NCBI GenBank assembly: GCA_024663395.1 | Contig: JANFAH010000017.1 | Span: 868,001 to 932,000 of the forward strand | DNA from: Pisolithus tinctorius | Taxonomy: Eukaryota; Basidiomycota; Agaricomycetes; Boletales; Pisolithaceae | Length of the DNA stretch: 64,000 nucleotides | Direction of reading: 5' to 3' | Shown here: in pieces, positions 34,401 through 46,571 of the stretch | Position numbering within the stretch: the stretch's first letter is position 1 | Layout of the letters: each line of letters begins with the position of its first letter | The notes under the pieces: generated by a model | Database searches by the model: none | Told to the model about the DNA's origin: nothing | What the model saw: the letters and a program-made list of their open reading frames with translations, nothing else | Position numbers and translations under genes: made by a program

Positions 34401-35080
34401 CCTCACTTGATCATATTAAGCTTGGTGCACATGTTGTTGCGACCCAAACCCTGAAAGACTTAGAGGAAAATGGTCAGCCAGATATGGTGTTCCATTGGTT
34501 CCATCAAAGGTTCTGCGAGTTCCTTAATGATGCCCTTCTGGCATATGGATATCAAGTCAAGTCATGGATCTCCCTCCCTGCTGACTTCGCAGTACATATC
34601 TACACTCTCATTATGTATTCATCTAGTTGAAACTGTGCTTGTGCTAAGGTTAAAGAATACCATTATCTGCTGGTCAACTATGAGTTGACTGTCACCTGGA
34701 ACCAGTGCACAGATCGTCTCTGCTGCAACCTGTCATTTTTTGGTGTGCCCCGCTATGACTGTGCACTTATTCAATACACTGAGACAGAAGCTGCCTTCGT
34801 TCATCTCATCTGCATGTTTTCCTGTGTCATTCCAGACATAGGAAACATGGAATTTATCTTGGTGCAACCCTTCATGACAAGGATCGGACTGGCCTGCACT
34901 ATTGATCACAATCTCAGGCTCAAATGTGTCAAGCCAGTTCTGCGGGCTGCATCCATCTTCATACCATTGTGCTTGATCATCTGAGGGGCTGTTCTAGCAC
35001 CTGACACTGAACATGATGACAAATTTTTTGTTGTTGAGCAGCTTGATAGTGATATGTTCCTACGGACACAGGCGATGTAG
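31449..35080 (+). pseudogene. Plavaka-family (CACTA-type) transposase relic
   Basis: The start MAPSCTTHS is followed by a C2HC finger spaced C-x2-C-x12-H-x4-C (CPHCNRKF at about 31523). Then come blocks typical of Agaricomycete Plavaka transposases. They are KTPWSPFCTLGDFEFVEIAL (about 32140), LHFTWDAQQLYRHNG (about 32503), GLILYADKSNLLSF (about 32702), CANLPVEIWNS (about 32780), VIWHESFKKLLLEIEQYSKTG (in two parts, about 32960), CPCPVCLVPSELLHDLS (about 33200) and the tail FFVVEQLDSDMFLRTQAM ending in TAG at 35078. Many introns are expected, and some exons contain stops (for example around 33465-33540 and 34059), so it is inactive. The enzyme would cut and paste its own element in the nucleus. 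Confidence 0.75.
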
Positions 35081-37613
35081 GTTACTTACCATCTCTAGTG
35101 GCCTTCCAACCAGAGAATTTTGAGCACATTGCAGATGTCTATTCTGACCCATCACTGTCTTGTCCTTTGCAAGCCGTCAACCATCCTAGCAAGGAATCTG
35201 AAGACTTGCAACACGCTCAGTAGCAGATCAAAGGTACTTGGGCGACAGATTGAAGCCGATGCCAAGAAATAGTGAGTCACAATTAATACTGTTAGCAACC
35301 ACTCTGGAACAGATCACATCAGATGCATACCCAACTCTTTTCCCCCCTGCTGTGGAGCAAAGCAGTAAGTAGTAGGTGCACTGATGCAGGGACATTGGGG
35401 GATATTGTGTGGTCTGTTTCACTACTTGTTATGCCCACCACATGAAACTCAATCTACTGGATGCTGGACAGCAGGCTGCCAGAGTGGACAACAATCTCGT
35501 TCCATTTATGTATGATGACAGAGATACACTCTGACCAATGAAGTGTTGAAACTACAGAGCAAAGGGATGTATATAGGTCTACAAGGCTGTTGAAGCCTTG
35601 AAGGCAAAGAAACCACGATTCAGTTCCCCCTCTTCCATTTTCCAAGGACCTTCTCGGACACAACTTGTTCAGCAAGGAAACAGTCCAGCATGTGGATGAT
35701 GGCTTGTAGGGTGTTGCAGAAAGTCAGAATTGAGTGGAAGTCAATGTCCACATCATGCCCAGTTGTTTCAGTGACAGGAACATCGTCAGCTGGGATATCA
35801 GGAGGGGGATAAGCATCAAGGGAGAGTAAAGCAGGGTCTATGGTGGAAGGCATAGCGACTGCAGCAGGAGTGGCCCATTTGGGGGGTGAACTGTTGGGAG
35901 AAAAATTCTAGTGGCAAGTCAATATCAACGGACTAGTACACAAGCGGAACAGAAGACATACCACCAAGCTATACAAGTTGCTGAACACATCTGTAGCCAC
36001 TTCAGTGGTCTTGGGCATGTCAACAGGAGTCGAAGCGCTGTTGGGAATTTTGAACACATCAGGGGACATGGGTGAGGTGGGGAAGGGGTAGACTTGAAGT
36101 CACTGAGTGTGGAAGAGGAGATTTTGAGTTGATGTCACCAAGAGTGGAGGGGGAATCAAAGGTCGTGCTCACAAGAGACCAACAGTTGACCATCAATGAG
36201 GGGAATTGGTGAATGAGGCACAAGGTGAATTTCATATGATGTGAGAACAGAAGCTACTAATTGAAATAGGTACTGGACAAATGGAGACTGTGAAGATGCA
36301 AGAGCGTTGAAGATAGTCAAGGTGCATATGCTACTGACAAAAGTTTATAGGCATACAATAAGGCGTCAGCAAACAGAACAAGCATTGGCAACACACAAAG
36401 TCTTTGTGTACTCAACCAGTCCCTCTTTGCAACATTCCATCCTGCCCATGGTTTGACCCACTATACATGCTTTTTCACACACCGTCTTCCCATTCCATCG
36501 TGTCGAGTAGCATGGCATGGATGTCTGTGAAGGTAGCACAAGCCATTGCTGCTGTATCTCCCACTAAGACCATCCACATGCCAGAGTAAGTGGTACAACC
36601 TAAACCATTTCCAACACGCTAAATGTGTGAGACTGTTCGATCTTTGTTCACCAAGGGGAACCTGCTTAGCCCTCCACTCATGCATGAAGTCATATCCTCG
36701 CAGTGAGTACCTGCTTCTTGGGAGTATGTGTGGTATTATTTCCAGTATAAAGCAGAGATGATGCAGGGTTCTGCAGCTGTTCATCATGCAGCTGCTGCTG
36801 CCCATTGGAAGGATTCATATTTCTCCTGGTGAGTTTGCAGTTCCCCATCATTCTTATCCCAACCCATCTCAAACCACTTACAGCGCTGAAGCATTCTACT
36901 TTCAATTCCACTAGTTTTTCTCGCATATTCTATGGCTGGGTTCATGCGACACCAGCATCGAATTGTCTATGCTAGACTATGAAAAGTACTGCTACAACAC
37001 TCCTTATCATTGTCCTTTGGTCTCTTGTATGGCACTGCATCTGTAGCATTACACAAACAAATTTAATAAAATGGGTGTAATATTATAACCAGAAAGAAAG
37101 CAAGAAACAAGCTCCCAAAAGGTATTCAAGTCACATTGATTGACACGTGACAATGCCACGATTCCTTGCATCGTTGCATATTTCACTCATGATTTGTACC
37201 GGATCAACATCGATCCCTGGAATGCATGTTTGATTACATATCAAAAGGGACTAAGGTGAGCAAATTTCATACCATAGTCGCTCACTGCTGATGGCATTGT
37301 CAAATCGTGCTTTATTATGTCCTCAGACTGGCTCAATAGCTGGTTATTTGCAACCACTGACATCCAACCCACTGACGGTCTGCCATGTGGATTCCCTGAG
37401 GCTACTACTATGTATGTATTGCTTTTTGTTGTACTATTCAAATTTTCCATATTCATCTAAGAGCACCCAACTGACAGGTGTTGCCCTCCATTGGGATTTG
37501 TGATGTCTGTGGCCCTTAATAAGGAGAATGAAGGGAGGCTTGCAAAGGTTTGCAACCATCCATGTGTGGCCTTACCATTTCCTCTGGTCCTTGATGTCCA
37601 TTTCCTTCACTGA
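35081..37613. other. Post-transposase region without a recognised gene
   Basis: At about 35225-35280 the words RQIEADAKK and GTGAGTC repeat a piece of the transposase exon end at about 33540-33585, a short internal duplication. A minus-strand frame at 35620-35853 (77 aa, starting MPSTIDPALLSLDAYPPPD) has gene-like composition but no known motif. Other frames here look incidental. Confidence 0.35.
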
Positions 37614-39366
37614 TATGACACCCAGCGCTGCTTATGATGCCTTCAACTCTGATGCTGAGGATGGAGGTCCTGAAGACTTCAACCTTGATGAAGGGACAGA
37701 CAATGCCAACTTGGAAGACCTGGACAGTGATGCTGAACAGTACAGGTGACTTACCCATGTTCCCAGACCTCAAGCTGACATTGCTGAGCTGTGAGCAGTA
37801 CATATACATTCTTGTTCATGATGAGTCACTAGGCATTAGTACTGACACGATGCTAGGCTCTCAGTGTTGTGCAGCGAGCATACACCAAATGCCACAAGGA
37901 ACTGTGCCAGACAAGGAAGGCTCTCTTTGAAGCCAATAGCCAGCATTCCAAGTGGTCCAGGAATGCTTCTAGCAAGCCAAACAGCCTCATGACTCATATT
38001 GAGCAAGAAGCAAAGAAATACCTCCTACTGTACCATTTTTTCATTATTCAAAGCCTTTTCCCAGCAGCTCCGAATCCCAATACTGATCGACACAATCCAG
38101 CATGGTGGAAATCACAGGATGGGAAGCTCAAGGGCGCTCTGACTGAGCTTTACGAGATGATTCCCACAGATTTACATGAGTCAATGGTAACCTACAAGCA
38201 ATTTGGCTCCATGGTACATGTAATTCCAACCTTGGTGACCACTAACATATTAATTTGTTTGAAGTTCGTACAAGCACACGGTCAGGAGAGATCCAATGTC
38301 CTCAAAGTCATCAAGGACTGTGCTGGCATGTTATTCACTCCATATAACATTTCACCAGATCTCTTTACTGGAAAGCCCACTAGTAAGAAGGACAACAAGG
38401 CATGCCTGGAGCTCTTGAAGAAGGATGGAGTCGGAGAGTACACCCATTTTGCACCCATCCTTTTTGCAGATCCTAAGCAGATGGTTACTGGAGGCTTCTT
38501 GAAGAGTCCCATCCTAGTTAAGGTAGGCATGCATGGTTCAATGCTGCTCTTACTCGAAAATTGATTTCAGCCCATAGGTTATCTGTGTCCTGATGTTTGG
38601 AAAATCGATCCTCGCAGAAAACAAATGTGGACAGCCCCCAGCCAGGGGACAGAAGATGGGCATGCTGAGCGTCACTGAGGGCCTGATTGCTGGTGCCTGC
38701 ATCTTGGTGAGAGTGTCCATGGTCACTGCTAGTACATGCTGATGTCAATATCATACCAAGGTTCGATTCCTATTGTTGCATGATCCTGAATTAAGTGCTA
38801 CTGGTGCAGAAACACAGGTCAACTACTGATCAGAATATGATTTCTACCTCGAGAAGCTTTTCAAAGCATCTCCTTGGGCTGTCAGCATGATGAATTTCTT
38901 CAACCAGGAAGTCTTCAGGAAGGGTTCTCAATTGGTGAATGTCGAATCTGAGGTATTTGCTAATGTGGAGCAGTTGTGTACTTGGGAAGATGAATTTTTA
39001 GATGAACTTGACAACATTGACCCTGCTGACAGTCACACTGCACCTGTTTCCACACTGTGTGACCCCAATGCCCCTGGCAGCCATGATTCAGGTCTACATG
39101 ACTCCAATCTGTCATCGGTCTCTTGCGCTCCATCACCTATTACCAGCTCGGTCACTCATTTCAATCCCCCTCACTCTTGTCCAGCTAGCATTGCTGCTGC
39201 ACAAGCCGATCTCACTGCTCAAACTATTTCTGGTGCTTCTCGTCGATCATCCCCTTCTATCTCAATTGGGCAGCTGATTTCAAACAGTGGTGTTGAGGTG
39301 TCAGTGGTGACCATTGCTGTTGGTCAGATGAATGTGTCTGGCACAGCTGAGGCTGAAACATCTTGA
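37614..39366 (+). CDS. Multi-exon gene of an unrecognised repeated family
   Basis: The frame opens MTPSAAYDAFNSDAEDGG with an acidic segment, continues after an intron (about 37747-37878) with RAYTKCHKELCQTRKALFEA, and then reads NPAWWKSQDGKLKGALTELY. After an intron at about 38213-38263 come FVQAHGQERSNVLKVIKDCAG and GEYTHFAPILFADPKQMVTG. A further intron (38522-38577) leads to VLMFGKSILAENKCG and LSVTEGLIAGACIL. Later pieces are YDFYLEKLFKASPWAVSMMNFFNQEVF and an acidic, Ser/Pro-rich tail to TGA at 39366. Similar proteins are, as I recall, numerous in Agaricomycete genomes and have no known function. At least one in-frame stop (near 38828) suggests decay. I name no function. Confidence 0.45.
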
Positions 39367-42300
39367 TCCCAACAAGCAATTCCAGTCATGAGTTGCCAGT
39401 GCAGCTCAGCCACTCAAAAGGCGATTGCAGCCATTCCCAAGGTGGTTCCCAAGGGTTTTATGACTGATATTCATGCTACTGAACCAGCTCTGGAACCTAC
39501 CCACCATGGTTGCCATGTTGCTGCTACAAGGTCCTCGAAACCGAAGAAGATGAAGGTTTGAATCAGCACATTGCAATTGTCACTTATGTGCCAGGTGTCC
39601 AATGATCTACAGTCTTTGATTTCGTTTGCATCCCATTACATTAGATGCAGTCCATGTTTTAAGGCTACATAGATATACTTGTAATACATTCATTCACTGC
39701 AAATCATACATCGTCGCCAATCATCCAATTTCTTCTAAGTCATTCAAACTCCACTAGCTATATTATAAGCGACTCACCCCTCTTCTCACACCTTGTTGTC
39801 TCCCACATGATTCATTGCATTGTCATACAGTGTTGTCGCTGTTATCCACCTCATTGTGCCTGTTCGTCATTGTCCATTGCCTGGGGAGTGGGTTTGAGGG
39901 TCGAGGTATGTTTTGTTCATGACACTATTACTTCTGATGTTAACTTTTTTTAAGGTTCCAGACAACTTGTGACATTGGTGTTGCCTGTCGATGCCAGCTC
40001 CATCCTATTGCTCGACGCTATGAATGCCTCTTGCACAACACTTATTCTATCTTCCTCATCCCATTGCCCCATCTCACTGCCCTCATTGGTTCACTAATCT
40101 CATAAGTGTTTCAATTACACTGCATAAGCTATTAGTGATCTGATGGTTGTCCACAGTGCATGCATTTACTTTCCTCCTTGTGTCATCATCACAATGACTC
40201 CCATACTTATGTTTAGCTGCTGTCCCTTCCTCCCCTTGCCATTCTTAGTCACTCATCATCTGCTTTGCATATCCACATGCACCACTGGCATTATTAGGTA
40301 GAACTCTCCAATTATTACCACCACTTGTCTATACATCAATAAGTAGTGATTTCTGAAATGGAATTTTAACCATCGTCATGACTGTACCAAGGCAAAATGA
40401 AATAACAACAGATTGTCAAAATATTAATAAATAATAATGGTTAGTATACATTGTGATGGGTTCCTGGTATTGCTATGGGTTCTTTGCCATTGTCATGTCA
40501 TTATAAGTACTTATTAGGCTGCAGTGATATAATACCATGATTATGTAAAATAATGAGTCATCAAAGTCATAATCATGAGATGACATGTGATTCCAACTGC
40601 ATGTTCATGGAAAGTGGGTGGCATTACAAGTCATTAAAAGGCAGTGTGGGAAATCCACTCCTATTAAGGTATGCTAATGACTTGTCATGGATCTAGGAAA
40701 TTTGCAACATACAAGTAAAAGGAAGCCACATGACAGTGTGTACATACAAGACAGGCCTGAACAGAGGCCAAGGGTATACTACTAGCATAAAGGGAACAGA
40801 GACCATGGTAAAGGAAAAGAGTCTGACAGAACAAATGCATCTGGAGCACAGCAGCCATGGGTATAGAGTTGTGCAAGAGGGAGTGAGGTAGGTGGGAAGA
40901 CAGTGTGCAAGCAGCAGTGGATGTGAGTGGTCTGGGGACATAATGATAGTTGCAGAATGGTTGATGATAGGGGCTTACATGTCCAAGGAATGTGGATTCC
41001 TCACACCTGTGGGGGACTTAGATGCTGACTGTCCCTGGTCAGCCACATGGTGTAGAGGACATAAATAGCTTTGCCATGTGGTGATGGCAAAGGTGTAGTG
41101 CCAAGGATTCAAGAACACCAGTGAGTTCTGCATAGAAGTGAAGGAAGCATGGTGCTGAGGGACACGAGAAGACTGTTGAATGCCATGTATAGGTGTCCAG
41201 ACCGATGACATAAGTGCCTTGTGGCCACTAAGTATATATTTGTTAGTGCATGGCTCAAACCTTCACATCGATTTGATTCTTCCCCCCCCATCATCAATCA
41301 TCTTGCTTACTTGTACCATGTCCACTGTGGGGAGCAGGTATCTGCTACCTAGTATAGGGTGTGGGCTCCAGCCTAGGGATAGGCAATCTGAAGGGGTGAG
41401 TTTGACCCAAGGGGAGTCACTCTAGCAGTCAGAGGGTGGGGGAAATGAATGTGACTGAGTCATGCAAGTTGCTCAACCTGTAAATGAAAAGTGCGACAGG
41501 TTAGGGAGTGTGCAGGCCTTGAGCTAGCCTGGAAAGCTGTTGCAACTATGCCTGCAGCTCAGTGCTAAGCAAGGGAAATGGTAGGGGTCATGTTGACATC
41601 ATTACTCTGCTTGCTCTCTCCATCTCTAGCTTGGGGGCTTCAAAGTTGTTATTTTTCCTGTCAATGAGGACAGGTATATGTGTAGCTACATGGGGAGTAT
41701 GTAACTATGAAGTAAGCGATGTCAAAAGCCAAAAGAGTGACAGGAAAGAATGGAAATTAATGGAGATTGACATAATGATGGCCCTGAGGCCAGTATAGCA
41801 TCAGCAATCAAAAGAGTGAGTAAAATAAAGAAAGCACAAGGAAGCGCAAGTGTCCCAAAGGGAAGCAAACAATAGTATGGTGAGAGCGACAGAAATGCAC
41901 TTACATAACTCATAGTGCAGACCTGAAGAGCATGAGTGTGTGAGTGCAGGTGCCCCGAAAGTGGTTGCAACTGTCAGAACTTCATCGCTGTAGGGAATAA
42001 GTACTCCCTACTGAGGTGATTTAATTATTTTATCTTTTCTATTGTGTTTTTGCTTTGATTTACATTAGTGATACTTAGCCTTTGTGGCGCATTTTTGGTA
42101 GCTTAGTCAGCATTTTTGCGCACTAGTCTAGGTCTACAGTACACAACAAAAAAAAAAAAAGAAGAGAACCAGACTGCAAAGACTGCGAAATCGAAGACTG
42201 CGAAAGAAAGACTGCGAAAGCCCTCACTGAGGCACCCCTAGACGACCTACAGACACCATTATTCACTTGTTTCCCCACTTCATTCATTCTGACCAACTCA

Positions 42301-42418
42301 ATCCACTCCTTTACCTCTTTTCACTACTCCAAGCTCAGAGCTCCTCTGGGTTGAACTAGACCCTTTCTATCAATCCCTAGGAGTCCCTAGGATCGCTAAC
42401 TACCCAACTTACATCGCA
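39367..42418. other. Long AT-rich region without recognised gene
   Basis: No protein family, tRNA or strong repeat is seen over about 3 kb. An A13 run at about 42147 is followed by a small repeat (GACTGCGAAA words, 42175-42220). The stretch 42090-42500 contains CpG again, unlike its surroundings, so it may be a younger insertion. Confidence 0.4.
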
Positions 42419-42613
42419 ATGGCCAAGGGGAGTGTCTAGTGGTTGTGCAATGACAGGGGAAGTGATCCGACTGAAGAGGATGGAGTATTGGGTGAGCTAG
42501 AGCATGGATGGTGCTCAAGAGGGGTCACATTTGCATCACTTTTGTTGCAATCCCTATAGCCACTTAGTAGACCTCCAACCAATGCTATATATACATTCCT
42601 AGTGTAGGGAGAT
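42419..42613 (+). pseudogene. 5' part of an ORF interrupted by the chromovirus
   Basis: The frame from ATG 42419 reads MAKGSV, a TAG, then WLCNDRGSDPTEEDGVLGEL. The sequence after the chromovirus and its target duplication (50746-50964) is again open and strongly protein-like. The two parts are probably one disrupted gene or element ORF of unknown family. Confidence 0.35.
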
Positions 42614-43328
42614 TGTCAAGTCCAGGCCTACTCCAACCAACTCTGACACTTAAGAAGGTCTAGGGAGTGGTTCAGAAGCAAGTCCGACACAAAAGAACAG
42701 AACTCTGACTGGTGGAGTGGTGGCAGGAATGAAGTCCACCAAGACAAAGGTGGAGCAGAGTGAGGGTGTTGGGTTTAGCTCATGTGCTACCCCCTTGCAC
42801 AATCTCAGCCCTCGTATTTCAGAGGGAGAGTACAGACAGAGAGTCAGAGGACAGAGACAGAAGGAGTAGGAACTAAGTTGATATTCGTACTGAAGAACAG
42901 TGGAGTATGATACATGCTTTTATACTGCTACAGAGGTACAGTAACTGGAATCAGAACTGACATATGGAGACTCATAAAATTTCAAGTAAAACTTCCTGGA
43001 TGATGAATGAAGGGTAGACAGAGGACATATGAATGGGTAACACAGAACATCCTGAAAAGGAAACAGTCCAGGCACTGGACCATGCAGTGCACATGCTGCA
43101 GAGTACCTGACTGTGCACTGTCAGGGAGAAGTCCAAAGGGTGGTCACATGACTCCCCAGAGAGCAGTCTGCACAGTCCAGCTGAAAGGCAGTACAGTCTG
43201 ACAGCAGTCGGAGTGGAGATAGTTTGTAAATGATAGAAGGTGGGTGGAGTTAGCACAGAGTGAGTGAATGACTGGCAGAAAAGGGTGCAGAGTTAGCAAG
43301 GATGCAGGATGAATGCATGGTCATGACA
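42614..43328 (-). repeat. Chromovirus 3' LTR (715 bp)
   Basis: It is bounded by TGTCA...TGACA and by the GAGAT duplication on the left, and has extended similarity to 50007-50740. Confidence 0.9.
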
Positions 43329-43521
43329 GTGCCCCCCCCTTAGGGCCTGAACCCCTGAAGGCCACATGTATGGGACAAGATCAACATGAGTTGATCATTT
43401 GAAATCATTTTGATGCCTTGAGGATAATGGCTTAAGCCACAGCAGAGCTTCATCAGAGTTCAAAGTACTGCTTAACAACACATGTTAGGGTACCAAAACT
43501 TCATCCTTCCCTCCCATCATC

Positions 43522-44755
43522 ATGCCCTCCCAACACCAGAGCAAAACCCCCCAACCAACCCCTGGTCATGTCCACAACTACTCCCAAGTTGTGGATGAAG
43601 AGCTGGTCATTCTGACCAATGACTCCACCAACACCAAGTGAGAGAAGTCCATGGAGAAGGCATGCTGATGAGAGGAGGCCGAGCAGAGAGAGAGAGAGTG
43701 CAAGGCAGAGTGCAAGGCCAAGTGTGAGGAGGCCAAGAGGTGGAGGGTGGAGGTGGAGTGGAAGAAGAGAGCAGAAGAGGAGGCCCAGAGGAGAAGGGCA
43801 ATGGAGGAAGAGGAGGCTTGAAAGAAGAGGGTGGCAGAGGAAGAGGCAGAGAGGCAGAGGCAGAGAGCCTCTCAGGAGAGGGCCCAGGCCAGGCAGGATG
43901 AGGCCACACAGAGGTGAGTAGCAGATCACTGCAAGTCAGGCAGAGCTGACCTATTTTTTTTTGACCTTATTCTATTGCAGGTTAACTGGCACAGTGTACA
44001 ACATCAACACTGCCCAGAAGGTCCCTAGGACCTCTGTGGTGGTTACTGTGACCAGGAGGGCCCCCTGCACTCGCTGTATGGCAAGTCTGACAGCAGGACA
44101 GTGCAAGCCAGGGCAAGGCAAGACCAGGGCCTGCATGCCCTGCCACAACAAGAAGAAGACGTGCAGCTGGATGCAGGAAGAGGCAGTGGCAGGTCCTTCA
44201 TGGAAGAGGGCAGGGACAGGAAGCTCCCAAGGGGAGAAAAAGAAGAAGCTGTGGGGGAAGGGGAAGGCAAGAGTGACAGAGATGGAGGAAGCGGACAACA
44301 AGTGGGAGGTAGGCAGAGAAGATGAGGAGGAGCCAGAGACACTGCACAAGGGACCCTCAGGAGTGGGGGTCTCCTCCTGGTGGGCAGAGTGGGAGCAGGA
44401 GTGGCAACTGCAGGCTGCAGAGAGGTATGTGGAGGCACACGAGAAGGCTGTGACAGCCTTTGAGAGGATGGCAAGGGCAGCAGAGCAGATGGCAGAGGCT
44501 GCAGAGTGGACAGCCAATGAATGGGGGCTGTACCACGAGTGGGTGGAATGGGCAGAGATGAGGAGGAGGGAGGACACACATGAGGCCAAGATGGCCAAGT
44601 TCGAGCATGCAGGAGGAGGGTGGAAGAGGCCTCAGTCAGAGGCAGCAGAGGACAAGAACAAAGAAGCAGATGAAGGTGCAGAGGGGGATAACAAGGAAGA
44701 GGAGGAAGTCAGAGGAGAGCAAGAAGGCAGAGAAGAACAGGTGATGGAGGAGTAG
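43522..44755 (+). pseudogene. Antisense ORF with Zn2Cys6-like cluster carried by the chromovirus
   Basis: Two exons (43522-43913 and 43981-44755) join in frame to 389 codons. The 67-bp intron has AG|GTGAGT, a CTGAC branch-like site and a T-rich stretch ending TTGCAG. The first exon codes MPSQHQSKTPQPTPGHV and then a long Glu/Lys/Arg-rich coiled-coil segment. The second starts LTGTVYNINTAQK and contains a cysteine cluster C-x2-C-x8-C-x9-C-x2-C-x6-C (CTRC...CMPCHNKKKTC), close to the fungal Zn2Cys6 DNA-binding pattern, then an acidic Trp- and Ala-rich helical region. Four TGA codons (43639, 43666, 43669, 43819) interrupt exon 1, all plausible CGA-to-TGA changes. The gene runs opposite to gag-pol, between integrase and the 3' LTR. 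Function is unknown; a regulator of the element or a captured host gene are both possible. Confidence 0.65.
43914..43980 (+). other. Spliceosomal intron in the antisense ORF
   Basis: GTGAGT donor, CTGAC branch-like motif at about 43946-43950, pyrimidine tract and TTGCAG acceptor. Removing its 67 bases joins two frames that are otherwise out of phase. It lies antisense to the retrotransposon RNA, so reverse transcription would not remove it. Confidence 0.75.
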
Positions 44756-44939
44756 AATAGTTTTCTTTTCTTTTCTTTCTTTTTTCTTTTGTTTTTTGTT
44801 TGTATATTTTTTGTACTACTACAAAATAGACTTGTGACTTTGTTTGTGACTCTGAGAAGTGAAACAGATAAGTGGAGAAAATTCTAAAGTACCTAAGATA
44901 GTCTGGTAAGGGGTGGAGCTGGCCCACAGAGGAGGAATA

Positions 44940-46483
44940 TGTAGGCAGAGTATTATGGTGGAGGTTGGTATGGGCCAGGTTTGTGTGGGTAGCATTCATG
45001 GAAAGTGGAAACTATGTCAGAGGCATGATCCAGCTCAGTTGCAAGCAACCAAGAGGTGTCTTCATTGGTGTTCTTGTAAACCAGCCCAGCAGACTAGATA
45101 CAAGAGTTGACAGTGGTGGTGATGGCAGTCCACCTTAGAGTTGAGTATCTCTGACACTTCATACTCAAGGTCACCATTGACATCCACTGGTGGAGGTGGA
45201 GGTTGTTGTTGGTCTGGGAAAGGGTTAGCCACTGTGGCTGCCAGTTGTGAGACATGGAAGACTGGATGTACTGAGTGCATAGAGTCAGGGAGTTTAGGGG
45301 TGACAGAGTGCATACCTGGCCTGGCCAAGACAGTGAATGGACCTAAGTACTTTTTGGAGAGCTTTTCTGAAGGATGAGTGGAGCAGAAGTACTTGGCTTT
45401 GACATAGGCCTGTTCTCTGACCTTGAACTCAGGCAGAGGTATGTGTTTGGCATCTGCTGGACCCTGGTAGCACTGTTGAGCAGCAGACATTTCAGAGTGG
45501 AGGAAATCATAAAGGGCAGAGAGCTTGACAACATAGTCCTGAGCCCTTGGAGAGGTGAGGTCTTGGTCAGGGACCACAGACAGGTTTGGGTGGTATCCCT
45601 TGTTAGTGAAGAAGGGAGAAACTCCAGTTGTCACACTTGGTGCATTGTTGAAAGTGAACTCTGCTAGAGGTAACAGCTCAGCCCAGTTGTCTTGTTGGTA
45701 GTTACAGTAGACACGAAGGTACTGCTCAAGGGTCTGGTTTGTTCGCTCAGTTTGGCCATCACCTTCTGGGTGGTAACCCAAAGTGAAGTGAAGATGCATA
45801 TCAAGGGCCTTTCCTAGAGAGTGGAAGAAGTGCGAGACAAACTCAGGACCTCTGTCAGAGGTGACATTAGCTGGTACCCCATGCTTGGAGAAGACATGGG
45901 TAAGGAAGAGCTTAGCAAGTTTGGCAGAGGTGACAGAGTCATGGGTGGGGATGAACACTGCTTGTTTTGAGAGGCAGTCCACTACCATGAGTATGGTGGA
46001 GTAGCCATCAGAGTTGGGAAGGTGCTCAATGAAGTCCATGGAGATGGAGTTCCAAGGCCTCTCTGGGACAGGGAGTTGCTTCAGTAGACCATAGGGGCAG
46101 TGTTGTGGAGTTTTGCTCCATCCACAGGCAGTGCAGGACCTGACATATCCTTTCACATTGGAGCAGAGGTTAGGCCACACATAGTCCCTGCAGATGAGTT
46201 CTAGGGTGTGGTTTTGCCCAAAATGGCCTGCTAGAGGATGGTCATGTTTGAACCAAAGCACTCGAAGGCAGAGATCATCAATGTCAGGGACAAAGATGTG
46301 ACCATCAAGGCAGAGTAGACTGTCAGAATCCAGGGTCCACTGAGGCTTAGTTGGAGTTGGGAGATGGCTGGCAGAGACAGGGTCGGAGGGTAAGGCAGAG
46401 ATGATGTCAGAGTGCAAGCACTCGACATCGAAGACCATGGCAGCATGGAGCACAGGTGCCATGAGGGTAGAGGGACGACACAA
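44940..46483 (-). pseudogene. pol: Chromovirus integrase and chromodomain
   Basis: The frame 46483-45062 begins within the RNase H/integrase linker, followed by the zinc-binding HHCC region (H...H...CTACGWSK, C near 46135) and the DDE core. The core has SMDFIEHLP, TSDRGPEF and GQTERTNQTLEQYLR. An SH3-like C-terminal domain (YLGPFTVLARPG) and the start of a chromodomain (EYEVSEILNSK...LYLVCWAGL) follow. A one-base frame change near 45080 separates this from TSWLLATELDHASDIVSTFH (about 44960-45050), the end of the chromodomain region. In chromoviruses this domain directs insertion, often to heterochromatin. The catalytic D, D and E are still present. Confidence 0.85.
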
Positions 46484-46571
46484 GTTGCTCCTGTGTAAAC
46501 ATAGGGCAGAGATTGTGAGGATTTACCTGCATGTAGTCCCTATCCCCCCCTTTTGGGTAGACGTCCCAACA

